DNA from: an uncultured Collinsella sp. | GTDB taxonomy: Bacteria > Actinomycetota > Coriobacteriia > Coriobacteriales > Coriobacteriaceae | Length of the DNA stretch: 60,827 bases | Reading direction: 5' to 3' | Assembly (NCBI GenBank): GCA_938023705.1 | Contig: CALJDJ010000044.1 | Coordinates: 1-60,827 of the forward strand | Shown: piece by piece, positions 39,412 through 48,635 of the stretch | Position numbering within the stretch: position 1 is the first letter of the stretch | Layout: each line of letters begins with the position of its first letter | Translations under genes and position numbers: made by a program | The notes under the pieces: generated by a model | Seen by the model: only the letters and a program-made list of their open reading frames with translations | Database searches by the model: none | Told to the model about the DNA's origin: nothing

Positions 39412-40626
39412 ATGAAATACGACTTTACTTCGCTTATCGACCGCCACGGCATGGACGCCATCGCCGTTGACTCCTGGGGCGAGATCCCTGGCATGGCTCC
39501 GAACGCGCCCGACGAGGGCTTCGACCGCATCCCCATGTGGGTGGCGGACATGAATTTTGCCACGGTGCCCACGGTCCAGGAGCACATCATTCAGCGCGCC
39601 CAGCATCCCATGTTTGGCTATTTCGATCCGCGCGACGAGTACTTCGACCGCATCATCGAATGGCAGAGCCGACGTAATGGCGTCGAGGGTCTGCTCCCGG
39701 AGCATATCGGCTACGAAAACGGCGTGCTGGGCGGTGTCGTGTCGACCCTGCGGGCGTATGTCCAGCCGGGCGATGCGGTGCTGGTCCACAGCCCTACCTA
39801 CATCGGCTTTACCAAGTCCATCGAAGCCGCGGGCTATCGCATTGTCCACAGCCCGCTTAAGCTCGACGACCAGGGCGTGTGGCGCATGGACTTTGAGGAC
39901 ATGGAACGCAAGCTCACCCAAAACCACATCCACGCCGCGGTGTTCTGCTCGCCGCACAATCCTTGTGGCCGCGTATGGGAGCGCGACGAGATCGAGCGCG
40001 CCATGGACATCTATCGCCGGCACGATTGCGTGGTGATTTCGGACGAGATTTGGTCCGACATCATCTTGCCCGGTCACAAGCATATCCCGACGCAGTCGGT
40101 GAGCGAGGATGCCCGCATGCGCACGGTCGCCCTCTATGCGCCCAGCAAGACGTTTAACCTGGCGGGCCTGGTCGGCAGCTACCACATCATCTATAACGAG
40201 ACGCTGCGCGACCGCGTGTGCGCCGTGTCCAATAAGACCCACTACAACGAGATGAATGTCCTTTCGATGCATGCGCTTATCGGCGCCTACCAGCCGCAGG
40301 GCTACGAGTGGCTCGATGAGCTCAACGAGGTTATCGAGGGCAACATTGACTACTTCTGCGATTACGTGGACGAGCATTTTGAGGGCGTGTCCTATTCGCG
40401 CCCGCAGGGCACCTATATGGTGTTCCTGGACTGCACGGAGTGGTGCTGCGTGCATGGGCACGATATTCAGTGGCTGCTCGACGAGGGGGCGCGTGTGGGC
40501 GTGGGCTATCAGGACGGCCGTCCATTCCATGGACCTTGCCACATTCGCGTGAATCTGGCGCTGCCGCTTTCGCGTGTAAGGGAGGCGTGCGACCGCTTGG
40601 ACCGCTACGTTTTTAATGCACGGTAA
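39412..40626 (+). CDS. MalY/PatB-type PLP-dependent C-S lyase
   Basis: This 404-residue fold-type I PLP enzyme splits cystathionine or similar thioethers in its family, and some members act as regulators. It opens with FDRIPMWVADMNF, the family hallmark. The cofactor lysine lies in APSKTFNLAGL (about residue 245) and the phosphate-binding Asn/Asp/Tyr set in SPHNPCGRVW and SDEIWSD. GGGAG lies seven bases before the ATG. A GC-rich hairpin follows. It is a single-gene unit; a role in sulfur amino acid turnover is likely. Confidence 0.92.
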   Translation: MKYDFTSLIDRHGMDAIAVDSWGEIPGMAPNAPDEGFDRIPMWVADMNFATVPTVQEHIIQRAQHPMFGYFDPRDEYFDRIIEWQSRRNGVEGLLPEHIGYENGVLGGVVSTLRAYVQPGDAVLVHSPTYIGFTKSIEAAGYRIVHSPLKLDDQGVWRMDFEDMERKLTQNHIHAAVFCSPHNPCGRVWERDEIERAMDIYRRHDCVVISDEIWSDIILPGHKHIPTQSVSEDARMRTVALYAPSKTFNLAGLVGSYHIIYNETLRDRVCAVSNKTHYNEMNVLSMHALIGAYQPQGYEWLDELNEVIEGNIDYFCDYVDEHFEGVSYSRPQGTYMVFLDCTEWCCVHGHDIQWLLDEGARVGVGYQDGRPFHGPCHIRVNLALPLSRVREACDRLDRYVFNAR

Positions 40627-40637
40627 GTGAGCGCTGC

Positions 40638-40677
40638 ATGCGGGGCTGTCTGCCAGATTGGCTGGAAGGCCCCGTAT
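40638..40677 (+). terminator. Hairpin after MalY-type gene
   Basis: ATGCGGGGC (40638-40646) pairs with 40669-40677 with one wobble, and an inner CCAG/CTGG pairing extends the structure. There is no T tract. Confidence 0.5.
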
Positions 40678-40767
40678 GGTAAAGCATCTGTAACCATTGA
40701 GCGCAAGCGCGGTTTTGTCTGCTATTATTCAGCTCTTGAGTCTGTAAACAGGATCGTCTGGAGCTCG

Positions 40768-41636
40768 ATGAAAAGACCTCGTCGCTCGGCCGCCATATCG
40801 TTGTTTGTTGCGCTTGCAGTGGTGGGCGCCTTTGTCGTGGCGATAGCTGGCTGTTCCGGGTTGAATGATGGGGCCGCGGCGTCTGCATCAGAAGGCGCAG
40901 CCGCCTCGCAGGTCAAAGACGACAACCTTAAGACGCTCAACGTTGGCAGCGACCTCTATCCACCGTTTGTGTATAGCAACGAGTACGGCGATATTGTTGG
41001 CCGGATGTCGATATTTTGACCGAGGCTTTGGGCCGCATTGGCTACAAGCCAAAGTACCAGCTGATCGACTGGGAAAAGAAGAAAGAGCTGCTGGCGAGCG
41101 GCGAGCTCGATTGCGTCATGGGCAGCTTTAGTATGACGGGCCGCGAAGGCGAGTATCGCTGGGCGGGGCCGTACCTTGCGAGCCGACAGGTGGTTGCTGT
41201 CGATCCCGAAAGCGATATCTACACGCTTGCCGATCTTGAGGGTAGGGTCGTGGCGGTCCAGTCCACCACCAAGCCCGAATCGATTCTGCTCAATCACACC
41301 AATGAAAACGTTCCGCAGATTAAGGAGCTCTACAGCTTTTCGGACCGCTCGTACCTGAACCCGGCGCTTGTCGAGGGCCTAGTCGACGCCATCGCCGCGC
41401 ATGAGTCCTCGCTGCTCACCTACGAAAAAGACTATGGCGTGACGTATCGCATTTTGTCTGAGCCGCTGCTAGAGGTTGGTTTGGGCACCGCTTTCGATAT
41501 CAACGACACACGCGGCATCGACGTTAAGCTCACCCATGCCTACCAAGAAATGCTTGCCGATGGCACCATGGAGCGCCTGGTGTCAAAGTATTTTGATGAC
41601 CCTTCGCCCTTTTTGAATGTGGAGGGCCTGTCATGA
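40768..41636 (+). pseudogene. Solute-binding lipoprotein (SBP family 3) with frameshift
   Basis: Residues 1-35 form a lipoprotein signal (VAIAGC lipobox). The frame then reads TLNVGSDLYPPFVYSNEYG, the start of an amino-acid-type binding domain, and hits a stop at 41017. The sequence resumes in another frame as DVDILTEALGRIGYK and continues to a normal C-terminal end. Adding one G beside 41003-41004 would restore a protein of about 289 residues. It is therefore a fresh one-base deletion, a phase-variable site or a sequencing error. GGAG precedes the ATG. The stop overlaps the hybrid kinase start (ATGA), so the intact protein should be the periplasmic sensor for that kinase. Confidence 0.85.
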
Positions 41637-43825
41637 TTGATGCGTCCGACCACACCGCTCAGGAGCGGGGCGATCGTTCGGCACGGGAATGGCTCATCGT
41701 CGTCCTGTTGGGGATAGCGCTCTCGATTGTTGCCGGCGTGACGAGCTACGCCTACACGACAGCTCAGGCCGAGCAGCGCTTTGCCGACGTTGTCGATTAC
41801 GTGGCGACACAGAGCCTTTCCTACGATGCGTTCAACAGCGCCTATGCGACCAAAAACCTGATTCGCGTTATGGAGATCGCCGGAGAGGCGGCGCGCGATA
41901 TGGAGCGCGACGGCTCGGTGGATAACGCTACGTTGGAGCAATATGCTGACCAGTTTAATGTGACAGCGCTGATCGTAACGGATGCATCGGGCAACTTGGT
42001 GTCCGAGTCCTCGAAGGATGACGTGGGCTACGAGTCGCTCGCCGCGAATCTCAAAGAGGCGCCTGTGCTGGAGGTGGCAGCCCATCCGCTTAAGTCCTAT
42101 ACCGCTCGCATTACGCTTGCGGACGATTCGGTCGCAGACATTGGCTGCGTGGCCCGGCGGGACGGTGAGGGCATCGTTGTCGCGGTGAGGCACCAGAGCG
42201 CCAAGGCGGTCGCGAGCAATACGCTCAAGTTGCAGAGCTTGCTCGATGGTTATGAGACCATCGATAGCGGCAATATCGTGATCGAAAACGACGGTAAGGT
42301 CGTTGCGACCAACGCTGTTGAGCCCGCCGTGTCAGGCGTGTTCGATTTGCCTGCGACGGATGCCATCGTTGTCAACGGCATTAAGGAGCGTTGCCTGGCT
42401 GGTAAGGTCAGATTGGTTAACGACAGCGGTGAGTGGTATCTGGGCACATTTGGTAAAGCGCGCGATTTTTACGTGTACACCTATGCTCCCGCGCAGCGTT
42501 ACTTTGAGGTTGTTGCCGCTGTTGTTGCCAGCGTGTTGGCACTCTACGGCGGTGTTATAGCCACTGTTGTGTTGGTGCGCCGCCGCGCCGAGAGCCAACG
42601 CTTTGCCGACCTGTTGCTGCAGGAGCGCGACTATGGCGACAAACTGGCAAAAGCGGCGCGCGAAGCTTCGTCTGCCAACTCTGCAAAGACGGAGTTCCTG
42701 CGTCGCATGAGTCACGACCTGCGCACGCCCATCAACGGCATTCGCGGTATGGTCGAGGTGGGCAATGCCAACGCGGACGACTTGCAAAAGCAGACTGAGT
42801 GCCGCTCAAAGATCTGGACGGCGTCGGGACTGTTGCTCGACCTTGCGAACGAGGCACTCGATATGAGCCGCTTGGAGAGCGGGCAGGTCGACCTGAATCT
42901 CGTGCCTACAGATATGGTGGCCCTCAACCGTGAGGTGTGCGATATTCTGGAGCGCCAAGCCGAGGAGCGCCTGGTGACAATTATCTGCGACCAACGGACT
43001 CTTGATCATCCCTATGCCCGGGTGAGCGTGACGCACCTCAAGCGTCTGTTGCTCAATATTGCCGGTAATGCCGTCAAGTACAACCGCCAGGGCGGCTATG
43101 TTCGCCTGACATGCCGCGAGGTGGAGCCGGTGGACGGTGTCCCCGTCTATGAATACACGATCGCCGATAACGGCATTGGCATGAGCGAGGAGTTTCAACA
43201 GCACCTCTACGAGCCGTTCAGCCGCGAGGAACAGCAGGTGGAAGGCGCTTCATCGGGAACTGGCCTGGGCGCGTCTATTGCCAAACAGTTGGTCGAGCTT
43301 ATGGGCGGAACCATGAGCTTTACGAGCGCCTTGGGGCGGGGGACGACGTTTACCATTTGCCTGCCGTTTGAGAAGTGCAAGAGTTCCGAGATTCCCCAGG
43401 CAGTTCGCGTGGATGCAGGCGACAGCGACGTGATCCAGGGCCTGCGTGTTTTGCTCGTAGAGGATAACGACCTGAATGCCGAGATCGCACAGTTTACGCT
43501 CGACCGCGCCGGTGCCGTCGTGACACATGTTAAAGATGGCGAGTCTGCCGTCGAGACGTTTGCCGCGAGCGCGCCGCACGAGTACGACGTGGTATTGATG
43601 GACATCATGATGCCCGGCATCGATGGCCTTGAGGCCACGCGTCAGATTCGAGCGCTCGATCGCGAGGACGCCGCGACCACGCCGATTATCGCCGTGAGCG
43701 CCAATGCCTTTGCCGACGACCGTAGGCTTTCGCGCGAGGCGGGCATGAACGCGCATCTGAGCAAACCCGTGAGTTCTCAGGATCTCGTTGAGGCGCTTGC
43801 GCACATAGCCGCCGACGCTTCATAA
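41633..43825 (+). CDS. Hybrid sensor histidine kinase with receiver domain
   Basis: This is a 730-residue membrane kinase. TM1 lies near residues 20-42, a CHASE/Cache-like extracytoplasmic domain near 43-290 and TM2 near 295-318. Then come the H-box with His361 (RRMSHDLRTPINGIRG), a HATPase domain (NIAGNAVKYN, DNGIGMS, GTGLGASI) and a C-terminal receiver with Asp657 (VLMDIMMPG). Its start overlaps the end of the binding-protein gene, suggesting a split version of the BvgS-like layout nearby. No separate output regulator is adjacent. Confidence 0.9.
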   Translation: MIDASDHTAQERGDRSAREWLIVVLLGIALSIVAGVTSYAYTTAQAEQRFADVVDYVATQSLSYDAFNSAYATKNLIRVMEIAGEAARDMERDGSVDNATLEQYADQFNVTALIVTDASGNLVSESSKDDVGYESLAANLKEAPVLEVAAHPLKSYTARITLADDSVADIGCVARRDGEGIVVAVRHQSAKAVASNTLKLQSLLDGYETIDSGNIVIENDGKVVATNAVEPAVSGVFDLPATDAIVVNGIKERCLAGKVRLVNDSGEWYLGTFGKARDFYVYTYAPAQRYFEVVAAVVASVLALYGGVIATVVLVRRRAESQRFADLLLQERDYGDKLAKAAREASSANSAKTEFLRRMSHDLRTPINGIRGMVEVGNANADDLQKQTECRSKIWTASGLLLDLANEALDMSRLESGQVDLNLVPTDMVALNREVCDILERQAEERLVTIICDQRTLDHPYARVSVTHLKRLLLNIAGNAVKYNRQGGYVRLTCREVEPVDGVPVYEYTIADNGIGMSEEFQQHLYEPFSREEQQVEGASSGTGLGASIAKQLVELMGGTMSFTSALGRGTTFTICLPFEKCKSSEIPQAVRVDAGDSDVIQGLRVLLVEDNDLNAEIAQFTLDRAGAVVTHVKDGESAVETFAASAPHEYDVVLMDIMMPGIDGLEATRQIRALDREDAATTPIIAVSANAFADDRRLSREAGMNAHLSKPVSSQDLVEALAHIAADAS

Positions 43826-43832
43826 ACAAATA

Positions 43833-43868
43833 GCTCGGTTCCAATACTGGTTGGAACCGAGCCATTTT
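43833..43868 (+). terminator. Rho-independent terminator
   Basis: A perfect 12-bp stem (GCTCGGTTCCAA, 43833-43844, with 43851-43862) has a 6-base loop and CATTTT after it. It lies between the convergent kinase and pyridoxamine-oxidase-like genes. Confidence 0.82.
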
Positions 43869-43894
43869 GCTATTTGCAGGACCTGTTTTTGGGC

Positions 43895-44374
43895 TTACTT
43901 TTCATGGATCTGCTTGCCGCAAAGATGCTCAATCGAAATCTCGTAGAGTTGGACGCCCTTGATGTCTTTGGCGATTTCCTCTTCAACTTCTTCGGCAGAG
44001 GGGTAGTACTTAAGCGCGAGCTGGCGGACTTTGTCCTCGATAAACGCAGGTGTCTCATCTACCAGACGGCAACGACCAAAGACAACGGCACTCATAACGT
44101 AGGGAGCCCAGTCGCCGTCCTTGTACCACTCGTTGCCGTAAACGGTAAAGCAGATCTTGTCATCGCGCTTGAGTGCGTCGACCTTGTGGCCGGCTTTGGC
44201 GCCATGGAAATAAATCTTGTCGTGCTCGGCGTCAAAGAAGTAGTTGACGGGAATGGCATAGGGGTAGCCATCATCGCCGTTGACGGCAAAGACGCCGCGC
44301 TTGCAGGTAGCGAGCAGTTCGCGCGCTTCCTCGTCGGTGATGGCGCGTTTCTTTCGACGTAAGGGCCTAAACAT
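43895..44374 (-). CDS. Pyridoxamine 5'-phosphate oxidase-like flavin-binding protein
   Basis: This 159-residue split-barrel protein contains CKRGVFAVNGDDGYPYAIPV and NYFFDAEHDKIYFHGAKAGHK, typical of the PPOX-like group that binds FMN or F420 (NimA-like). The C-terminal part (GVQLYEISIEHLCGKQI) completes the barrel. It may be a nitroreductase-like or stress-response flavoprotein rather than a vitamin B6 enzyme. AAAGGAAG precedes the ATG. Confidence 0.85.
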   Translation of the reverse strand: MFRPLRRKKRAITDEEARELLATCKRGVFAVNGDDGYPYAIPVNYFFDAEHDKIYFHGAKAGHKVDALKRDDKICFTVYGNEWYKDGDWAPYVMSAVVFGRCRLVDETPAFIEDKVRQLALKYYPSAEEVEEEIAKDIKGVQLYEISIEHLCGKQIHEK

Positions 44375-44415
44375 CGTTGGCTTCCTTTCTACTGCGCATG
44401 GTGGTTGAGCACAAA

Positions 44416-47220
44416 CTATAGCGAAACAGCCCCGTTTTTCTTGATACAGGCGAGTATGTTTTTGAGCTTGTTAAAGTCGAGCGGTTTGGGCAGATGGGCG
44501 TTCATGCCAGCGTCGTGTGCCGCCTTGGCGTCTTCGGCAAAGGCGTTGGCGGTGAGCGCGATGATGGGGATGTCGGCCGCATCGGCCTTTTCGCTCAGGC
44601 GGATCGCGCGGGTTGCCTCGTAGCCGTCCATGCCCGGCATCATGATGTCCATTAGAATCGCATCGAAGCTACCCGCGGGACGGCCAACGTATAGGTCGAC
44701 CGCTTCGTTGCCGTCGGCGGCGCGAGTTACGACGATGCCCTCGCTTTCGAGCAGAGCCTGGGCAATCTCGGCATTGAGCTCGTTATCTTCTGCCAAAAGA
44801 ACGTTCATGTCTGCAAGCGAGCAACTGTATGCCTGCTCGTCCGTACGTTCTTTTGCCTGAGGGTTCTTGTCGATCTCGAGCGGAATCTGGACGTTAAACG
44901 TACTTCCCACGCCAACCTCACTCGAAATCTCAATCGTGCCGCCCATCATATCGATGAGCGATTTGACGATAGACATGCCAATGCCGGTTCCTTGGAACTT
45001 GCTGCGCGCACCGTCGCCTTCCTGGGCAAACGGCTCGTAAATGTGTGCCAAAAACTCGGATGTCATACCAATGCCGGTATCCGAGACGCTAAAGCAAAAC
45101 ACGGCGTGCTCGTCGTCGACCGGTTTGATGGTCGATGAGAACGTGACGGTGCCTCCGTGCTTGTTGTACTTGATGCTGTTGTCGAGCAGGTTGACAAGGA
45201 TCTGCCGAATATGGGTGGGGCTGCCGATCATATATTGGTCGACAGCGTAGGGCTCGCTGGTGTCGAGCATGGTTATGCCGCGGTCCGATGCGCGGAGCTT
45301 GCACAGTACGAGCGCATTGTCGCACAGCTCTTTAAGGTTGAATGATTCGTGCTCGAGCGTCACTTTGCGCTCCTCGATCCTGCCCATCTCGAGGATGTCG
45401 TTAATCAGTGACAGAAGGTGATTGGCGGCAACGCGCGCCTTGGCGCGGCTTTCGCGGGCGACCTGCATGTCGCCTTCTCTCAATTCCTCAATTTCGATAA
45501 GGCCCAGGATGCCGTTGAGCGGCGTGCGGATGTCGTGGCTCATGCGCGTGAGGAAAGCGGTTTTGGCGGCGTTGGCGGCATCGGCTTTCTGCCGTTCCTC
45601 CTGTGCGCGGTAAAGCGACCAGACAAGGATGACGATGCCGGTGAGCAAAATGCAAATGACGACTGCCGCAATGACGATGCGGTTGCGGTAGAGAAGTCGG
45701 AACGCATCCGATTCTTGCGCCGAGTACGATGTGGGGAAATAGCTGTTTGCAGAGAGCGATTCACCTGCATTGACGATGCCCTTATTGATGATTCCCAGCA
45801 GCTCGGGCTTGCCGCGCGAAATTAAACACGATAGTTGTGCCGTGTTGGTGAGTTCCTGTGTTTCGAAATCCTCGATGTCGTAGATGTCGCGGAGAGTTTC
45901 CAGGCGCGTGCTGGGGACAATGATGCAACGTGCCTTCCCCTCATCGAGGGCTTTGAGCACCTCGCCGTCATTCGAATACTCGGTTACCGTTGCGTTCGGA
46001 AAGAGACTTTCGAGCTCAAAACGGTTAACGATTGTGCTCTTTGTACAAGCGATGTTCTTAAGGTCGCTGTTCAGGTTTTTGCCACTGTGAATGGCGGTCA
46101 GCGAAACCGTTCCCATCGAGTTTGACTGGATGACCCCTGTCTGCTCGGCGAGCCAGTAGTCGCGAAACAACGGCAGGGCGACATCGATGGTCCCGTTGGA
46201 AAGGGCTTTGATCATTTGTTTGTTGCTCGAGAGTGCGATTGTTTTGACCGTAATGCCAAACTTGTCGTGCAACGTCGTTGCAAGCGAGGCGAGCGACCCT
46301 TCCATCTCGCCGTCGTCATTTTGCGTACAGTAGGGAAGTTGGTTTTTAAGATAGCCGATCGTGATGGTATTGCCGTTTTCTTTGAGCCAGGTGGTCTCGG
46401 GGCCGGTGAGCGATGACGAGCCACTGTTTTGGGTCGAGTAACTCGATTTGACTTCCTCGTTATAGCGCGGGTTATCGCGGGCGATGGTCGTCATGGCGGC
46501 GTTGATGTCGTTCATCAGATCAGGGCGGCTTTTGGGAACGGCAAAATAGTAGTCGCTCGAGCCTACGTAGAACATGGGTGACGCATCGGGCGACGAAATG
46601 GTGTCGTTCATGATGACGGCGTCGACCTCGCCGTCTGCAAGCGCCTCAAAGAGGGCACTGCCGGTGTCGATTTCTTTATAGGTGCAGGTAACGCCTTCGT
46701 CGGCGAGCCACTGCTGGCCGACGATAGTTTGCATAACGCCAGAGTTGCAGCCGATGGTGAGGCCTTGGAGCGCCTGGGGGTTACCCTTGGCCAGGTCGTC
46801 GCGGTCGGGCCTGGCGTAGATGTAGTAGCGCTCGGTGCCCTCGGGGTTCGAGGAAAAGAGCAGCTTCTGCTCGCGTTCTGCCGAATACGAGATGTTGGGC
46901 ATGAGGTCGATTTCGCCTGCCTCGAGCATGTCCATAAGCTCGGAGAAGGTGCCGCTAACGTATTCGTATTGCCAGCCCTTTGTGTAATACGAGAGGGTCT
47001 GGAGGTACTCGTAGCCCCATCCCGAGAGGCGCTCGCCCGGCGTGCCTTCCTGGAAGCCTTTGTTGTTGACGAGCCAGCCAACGCGGACCGTCTTGACCTG
47101 CTGGTCGGAGTCGGCGGCAAAGGCTGGGGTGGGCATGACGGCGCTCAGTAGTGTGAGCGCAGCAAGCGCGACGGCTAGGGTGCGATATAGGGCTAAGCGA
47201 AGGACGGCGGAAGGTTTCAC
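44416..47220 (-). CDS. BvgS-like hybrid histidine kinase with two periplasmic binding domains
   Basis: This is a 934-residue kinase. A signal peptide ends near PTPAFAADS. Two successive SBP-family 3 domains follow (KTVRVGWLVNNKGFQ to about residue 265; TITIGYLKNQLPYCTQ to about 510). Next come a membrane helix (IVIAAVVICILLTGIVILVW), an H-box (RMSHDIRTPLNGILG), a HATPase domain (NLLDNSIKYN, GTGIGMSIV) and a receiver (AILMDIMMPGMDGYEATR). I chose the GTG with AGGAT upstream because the longer frame runs through a TATTAT promoter box. It senses amino-acid-like or other small ligands. It is paralogous to the adjacent split binding-protein/kinase pair. Confidence 0.9.
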   Translation of the reverse strand: MKPSAVLRLALYRTLAVALAALTLLSAVMPTPAFAADSDQQVKTVRVGWLVNNKGFQEGTPGERLSGWGYEYLQTLSYYTKGWQYEYVSGTFSELMDMLEAGEIDLMPNISYSAEREQKLLFSSNPEGTERYYIYARPDRDDLAKGNPQALQGLTIGCNSGVMQTIVGQQWLADEGVTCTYKEIDTGSALFEALADGEVDAVIMNDTISSPDASPMFYVGSSDYYFAVPKSRPDLMNDINAAMTTIARDNPRYNEEVKSSYSTQNSGSSSLTGPETTWLKENGNTITIGYLKNQLPYCTQNDDGEMEGSLASLATTLHDKFGITVKTIALSSNKQMIKALSNGTIDVALPLFRDYWLAEQTGVIQSNSMGTVSLTAIHSGKNLNSDLKNIACTKSTIVNRFELESLFPNATVTEYSNDGEVLKALDEGKARCIIVPSTRLETLRDIYDIEDFETQELTNTAQLSCLISRGKPELLGIINKGIVNAGESLSANSYFPTSYSAQESDAFRLLYRNRIVIAAVVICILLTGIVILVWSLYRAQEERQKADAANAAKTAFLTRMSHDIRTPLNGILGLIEIEELREGDMQVARESRAKARVAANHLLSLINDILEMGRIEERKVTLEHESFNLKELCDNALVLCKLRASDRGITMLDTSEPYAVDQYMIGSPTHIRQILVNLLDNSIKYNKHGGTVTFSSTIKPVDDEHAVFCFSVSDTGIGMTSEFLAHIYEPFAQEGDGARSKFQGTGIGMSIVKSLIDMMGGTIEISSEVGVGSTFNVQIPLEIDKNPQAKERTDEQAYSCSLADMNVLLAEDNELNAEIAQALLESEGIVVTRAADGNEAVDLYVGRPAGSFDAILMDIMMPGMDGYEATRAIRLSEKADAADIPIIALTANAFAEDAKAAHDAGMNAHLPKPLDFNKLKNILACIKKNGAVSL

Positions 47221-47283
47221 AGGCAATCCTATCGAGTCGAGATAATACCGCATAAGGATACCAGCTCAGCTTGCCTAACATCC

Positions 47284-47440
47284 GGCACTTAGGGACGTTC
47301 CCAATCTGTCCGGCAGTTGTAGTAGTCATTGGGGACGTTCTTAAACGACTAGTCGCCGGGGACACTCTTTGCCGGAGTTGGCACTTAGGGACGTTCCTTA
47401 TGTGCCGGCGGTTGGGGACAGTCCCTTTCTGCCAGCACAA
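47284..47440. repeat. Mosaic of GGGACGTTC/GGGACAGTCCC elements
   Basis: This gap contains GGCACTTAGGGACGTTCC twice as direct repeats (47284-47301, 47380-47397) and the 29-bp element shared with 37147-37175 (47325-47353). GGGGACAGTCCC (47414-47425), the core of the dispersed palindromes, is also present. Short CCGGCA/TGCCGG pairs lie between them. No gene is seen in it. It looks like a landing place for REP-like elements. Confidence 0.7.
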
Positions 47441-47515
47441 AAGGAGCGTTCTCGAGTGCCGAGTGTGGGACAATACCGAACGAACATGATTGGACGCTTG
47501 GGAAAAGGGGTCGCG

Positions 47516-47941
47516 ATGAACAAGTTGAGGACGCTTGCCGACGTGTTGCGCCAGGCTGGCTTTGCGCGCATCACCGGCCTGTTCCTTATCTTCTACCTGC
47601 TGTGCTCGACGGCCGTCTGGCTGTCCGACCCTGCGACCCTTACGTTTGGCGATGGCCTCTGGTTTAGCTTTGAGACCGTATCGACGATCGGCTTTGGCGA
47701 TATCCCGGCCGAAACGCCGGTTGCCCGCGCTATCACCGTCGTTTTGAGCGTCATCAGCATCTTCTACATCGCCATGCTCGCGGGCGTGGCGGTGAACTAC
47801 TGCAATACGCTCATCAAGATGCGCCAAAAGGACACCATGGCGCGCTTTATGGACGATCTTGAGCATCTGGAAGAGCTCGATCGCGATGAGCTCGCCGACC
47901 TGTCGCGCCGCGTGCGCGAATATCGCCGACGCCAACGCTAG
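47516..47941 (+). CDS. Two-helix potassium channel (Ion_trans_2)
   Basis: This 141-residue channel subunit has a first helix (ARITGLFLIFYLLCSTAVWL), a pore loop with the selectivity filter TIGFGD in FETVSTIGFGD, and a second helix (AITVVLSVISIFYIAMLAGV). The cytoplasmic tail is charged and helical (MDDLEHLEELDRDELADL). There is no RCK/TrkA domain. Four subunits would form a KcsA-like pore. AAAAGGGG lies five bases before the chosen ATG; an in-frame ATG at 47486 is possible. The LOG-type gene follows 35 bases later. Confidence 0.88.
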   Translation: MNKLRTLADVLRQAGFARITGLFLIFYLLCSTAVWLSDPATLTFGDGLWFSFETVSTIGFGDIPAETPVARAITVVLSVISIFYIAMLAGVAVNYCNTLIKMRQKDTMARFMDDLEHLEELDRDELADLSRRVREYRRRQR

Positions 47942-47976
47942 GGCGGGCGCCGCGCGTCACAACAAGGGGGCTGAAT

Positions 47977-48510
47977 ATGAATATCACGGTATACCTGGGC
48001 GCCAGCGTCGGTAACGACCCGGCGTTTCTGCCTGCGGTGCAGCAGCTCGGCACATGGATTGGCTCCAACGGCCACGCGCTGGTATACGGCGGGTCCAAGT
48101 CGGGGCTGATGGGCGCGCTCGCCGATAGCGTGCTCGATGCCGGCGGACACGTGACCGGTGTGGAGCCGAGCTTTTTTATCGAGGCCGAGTTTCAACATGA
48201 CGGTATCGACGACCTTATCGTGACGAGTGACATGGCCGAACGCAAGGCCAAGATGATTGAGCTCGGTGACGCGTTCATCGCCTTTCCCGGTGGGACGGGT
48301 ACGCTCGAGGAGATTGCCGAGGTCATGTCCGCCGTGTCGTTGGGGCATCTCGATGCGCCGTGCATTCTGTACAACCTTGGGGGCTACTACAACGATCTTA
48401 AGGCGTTGCTCGAGCACATGATTGATAAAGGGCTTTCGAGCCCGAGGCGCCAGCACGGCATCTACTTTGCCGACGATTTGCGCGAGATTGCCTCGATTAT
48501 CAACGGATAA
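47977..48510 (+). CDS. LOG/TIGR00730-family Rossmann-fold protein
   Basis: This 177-residue protein has VYGGSKSGLMGALADSVL (about 37-54) and the catalytic PGGTGTLEE (104-112) of the lysine-decarboxylase-like LOG family. These proteins are nucleotide phosphoribohydrolases, which release bases from nucleoside 5'-monophosphates. No decarboxylase activity should be assumed. It follows the channel gene closely and probably shares its transcript. Confidence 0.88.
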   Translation: MNITVYLGASVGNDPAFLPAVQQLGTWIGSNGHALVYGGSKSGLMGALADSVLDAGGHVTGVEPSFFIEAEFQHDGIDDLIVTSDMAERKAKMIELGDAFIAFPGGTGTLEEIAEVMSAVSLGHLDAPCILYNLGGYYNDLKALLEHMIDKGLSSPRRQHGIYFADDLREIASIING

Positions 48511-48635
48511 GTCTTGAGCCTGCCCCACTATGACTCCCAATGGTGCCGTTTGCGGCGCAGACGGTTGGCTCGTTCGGGCAACGCTCGCTCTACAATAAAA
48601 CGTATCTTTGCCGAATTTGACCACGGGAGGTCCCG

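Noticed and set aside
47369..47515. Upstream extension of the K+ channel frame
   Set aside because: It crosses the repeat mosaic and has no ribosome site. The ATG at 47516 has AAAAGGGG and begins just before the first helix.
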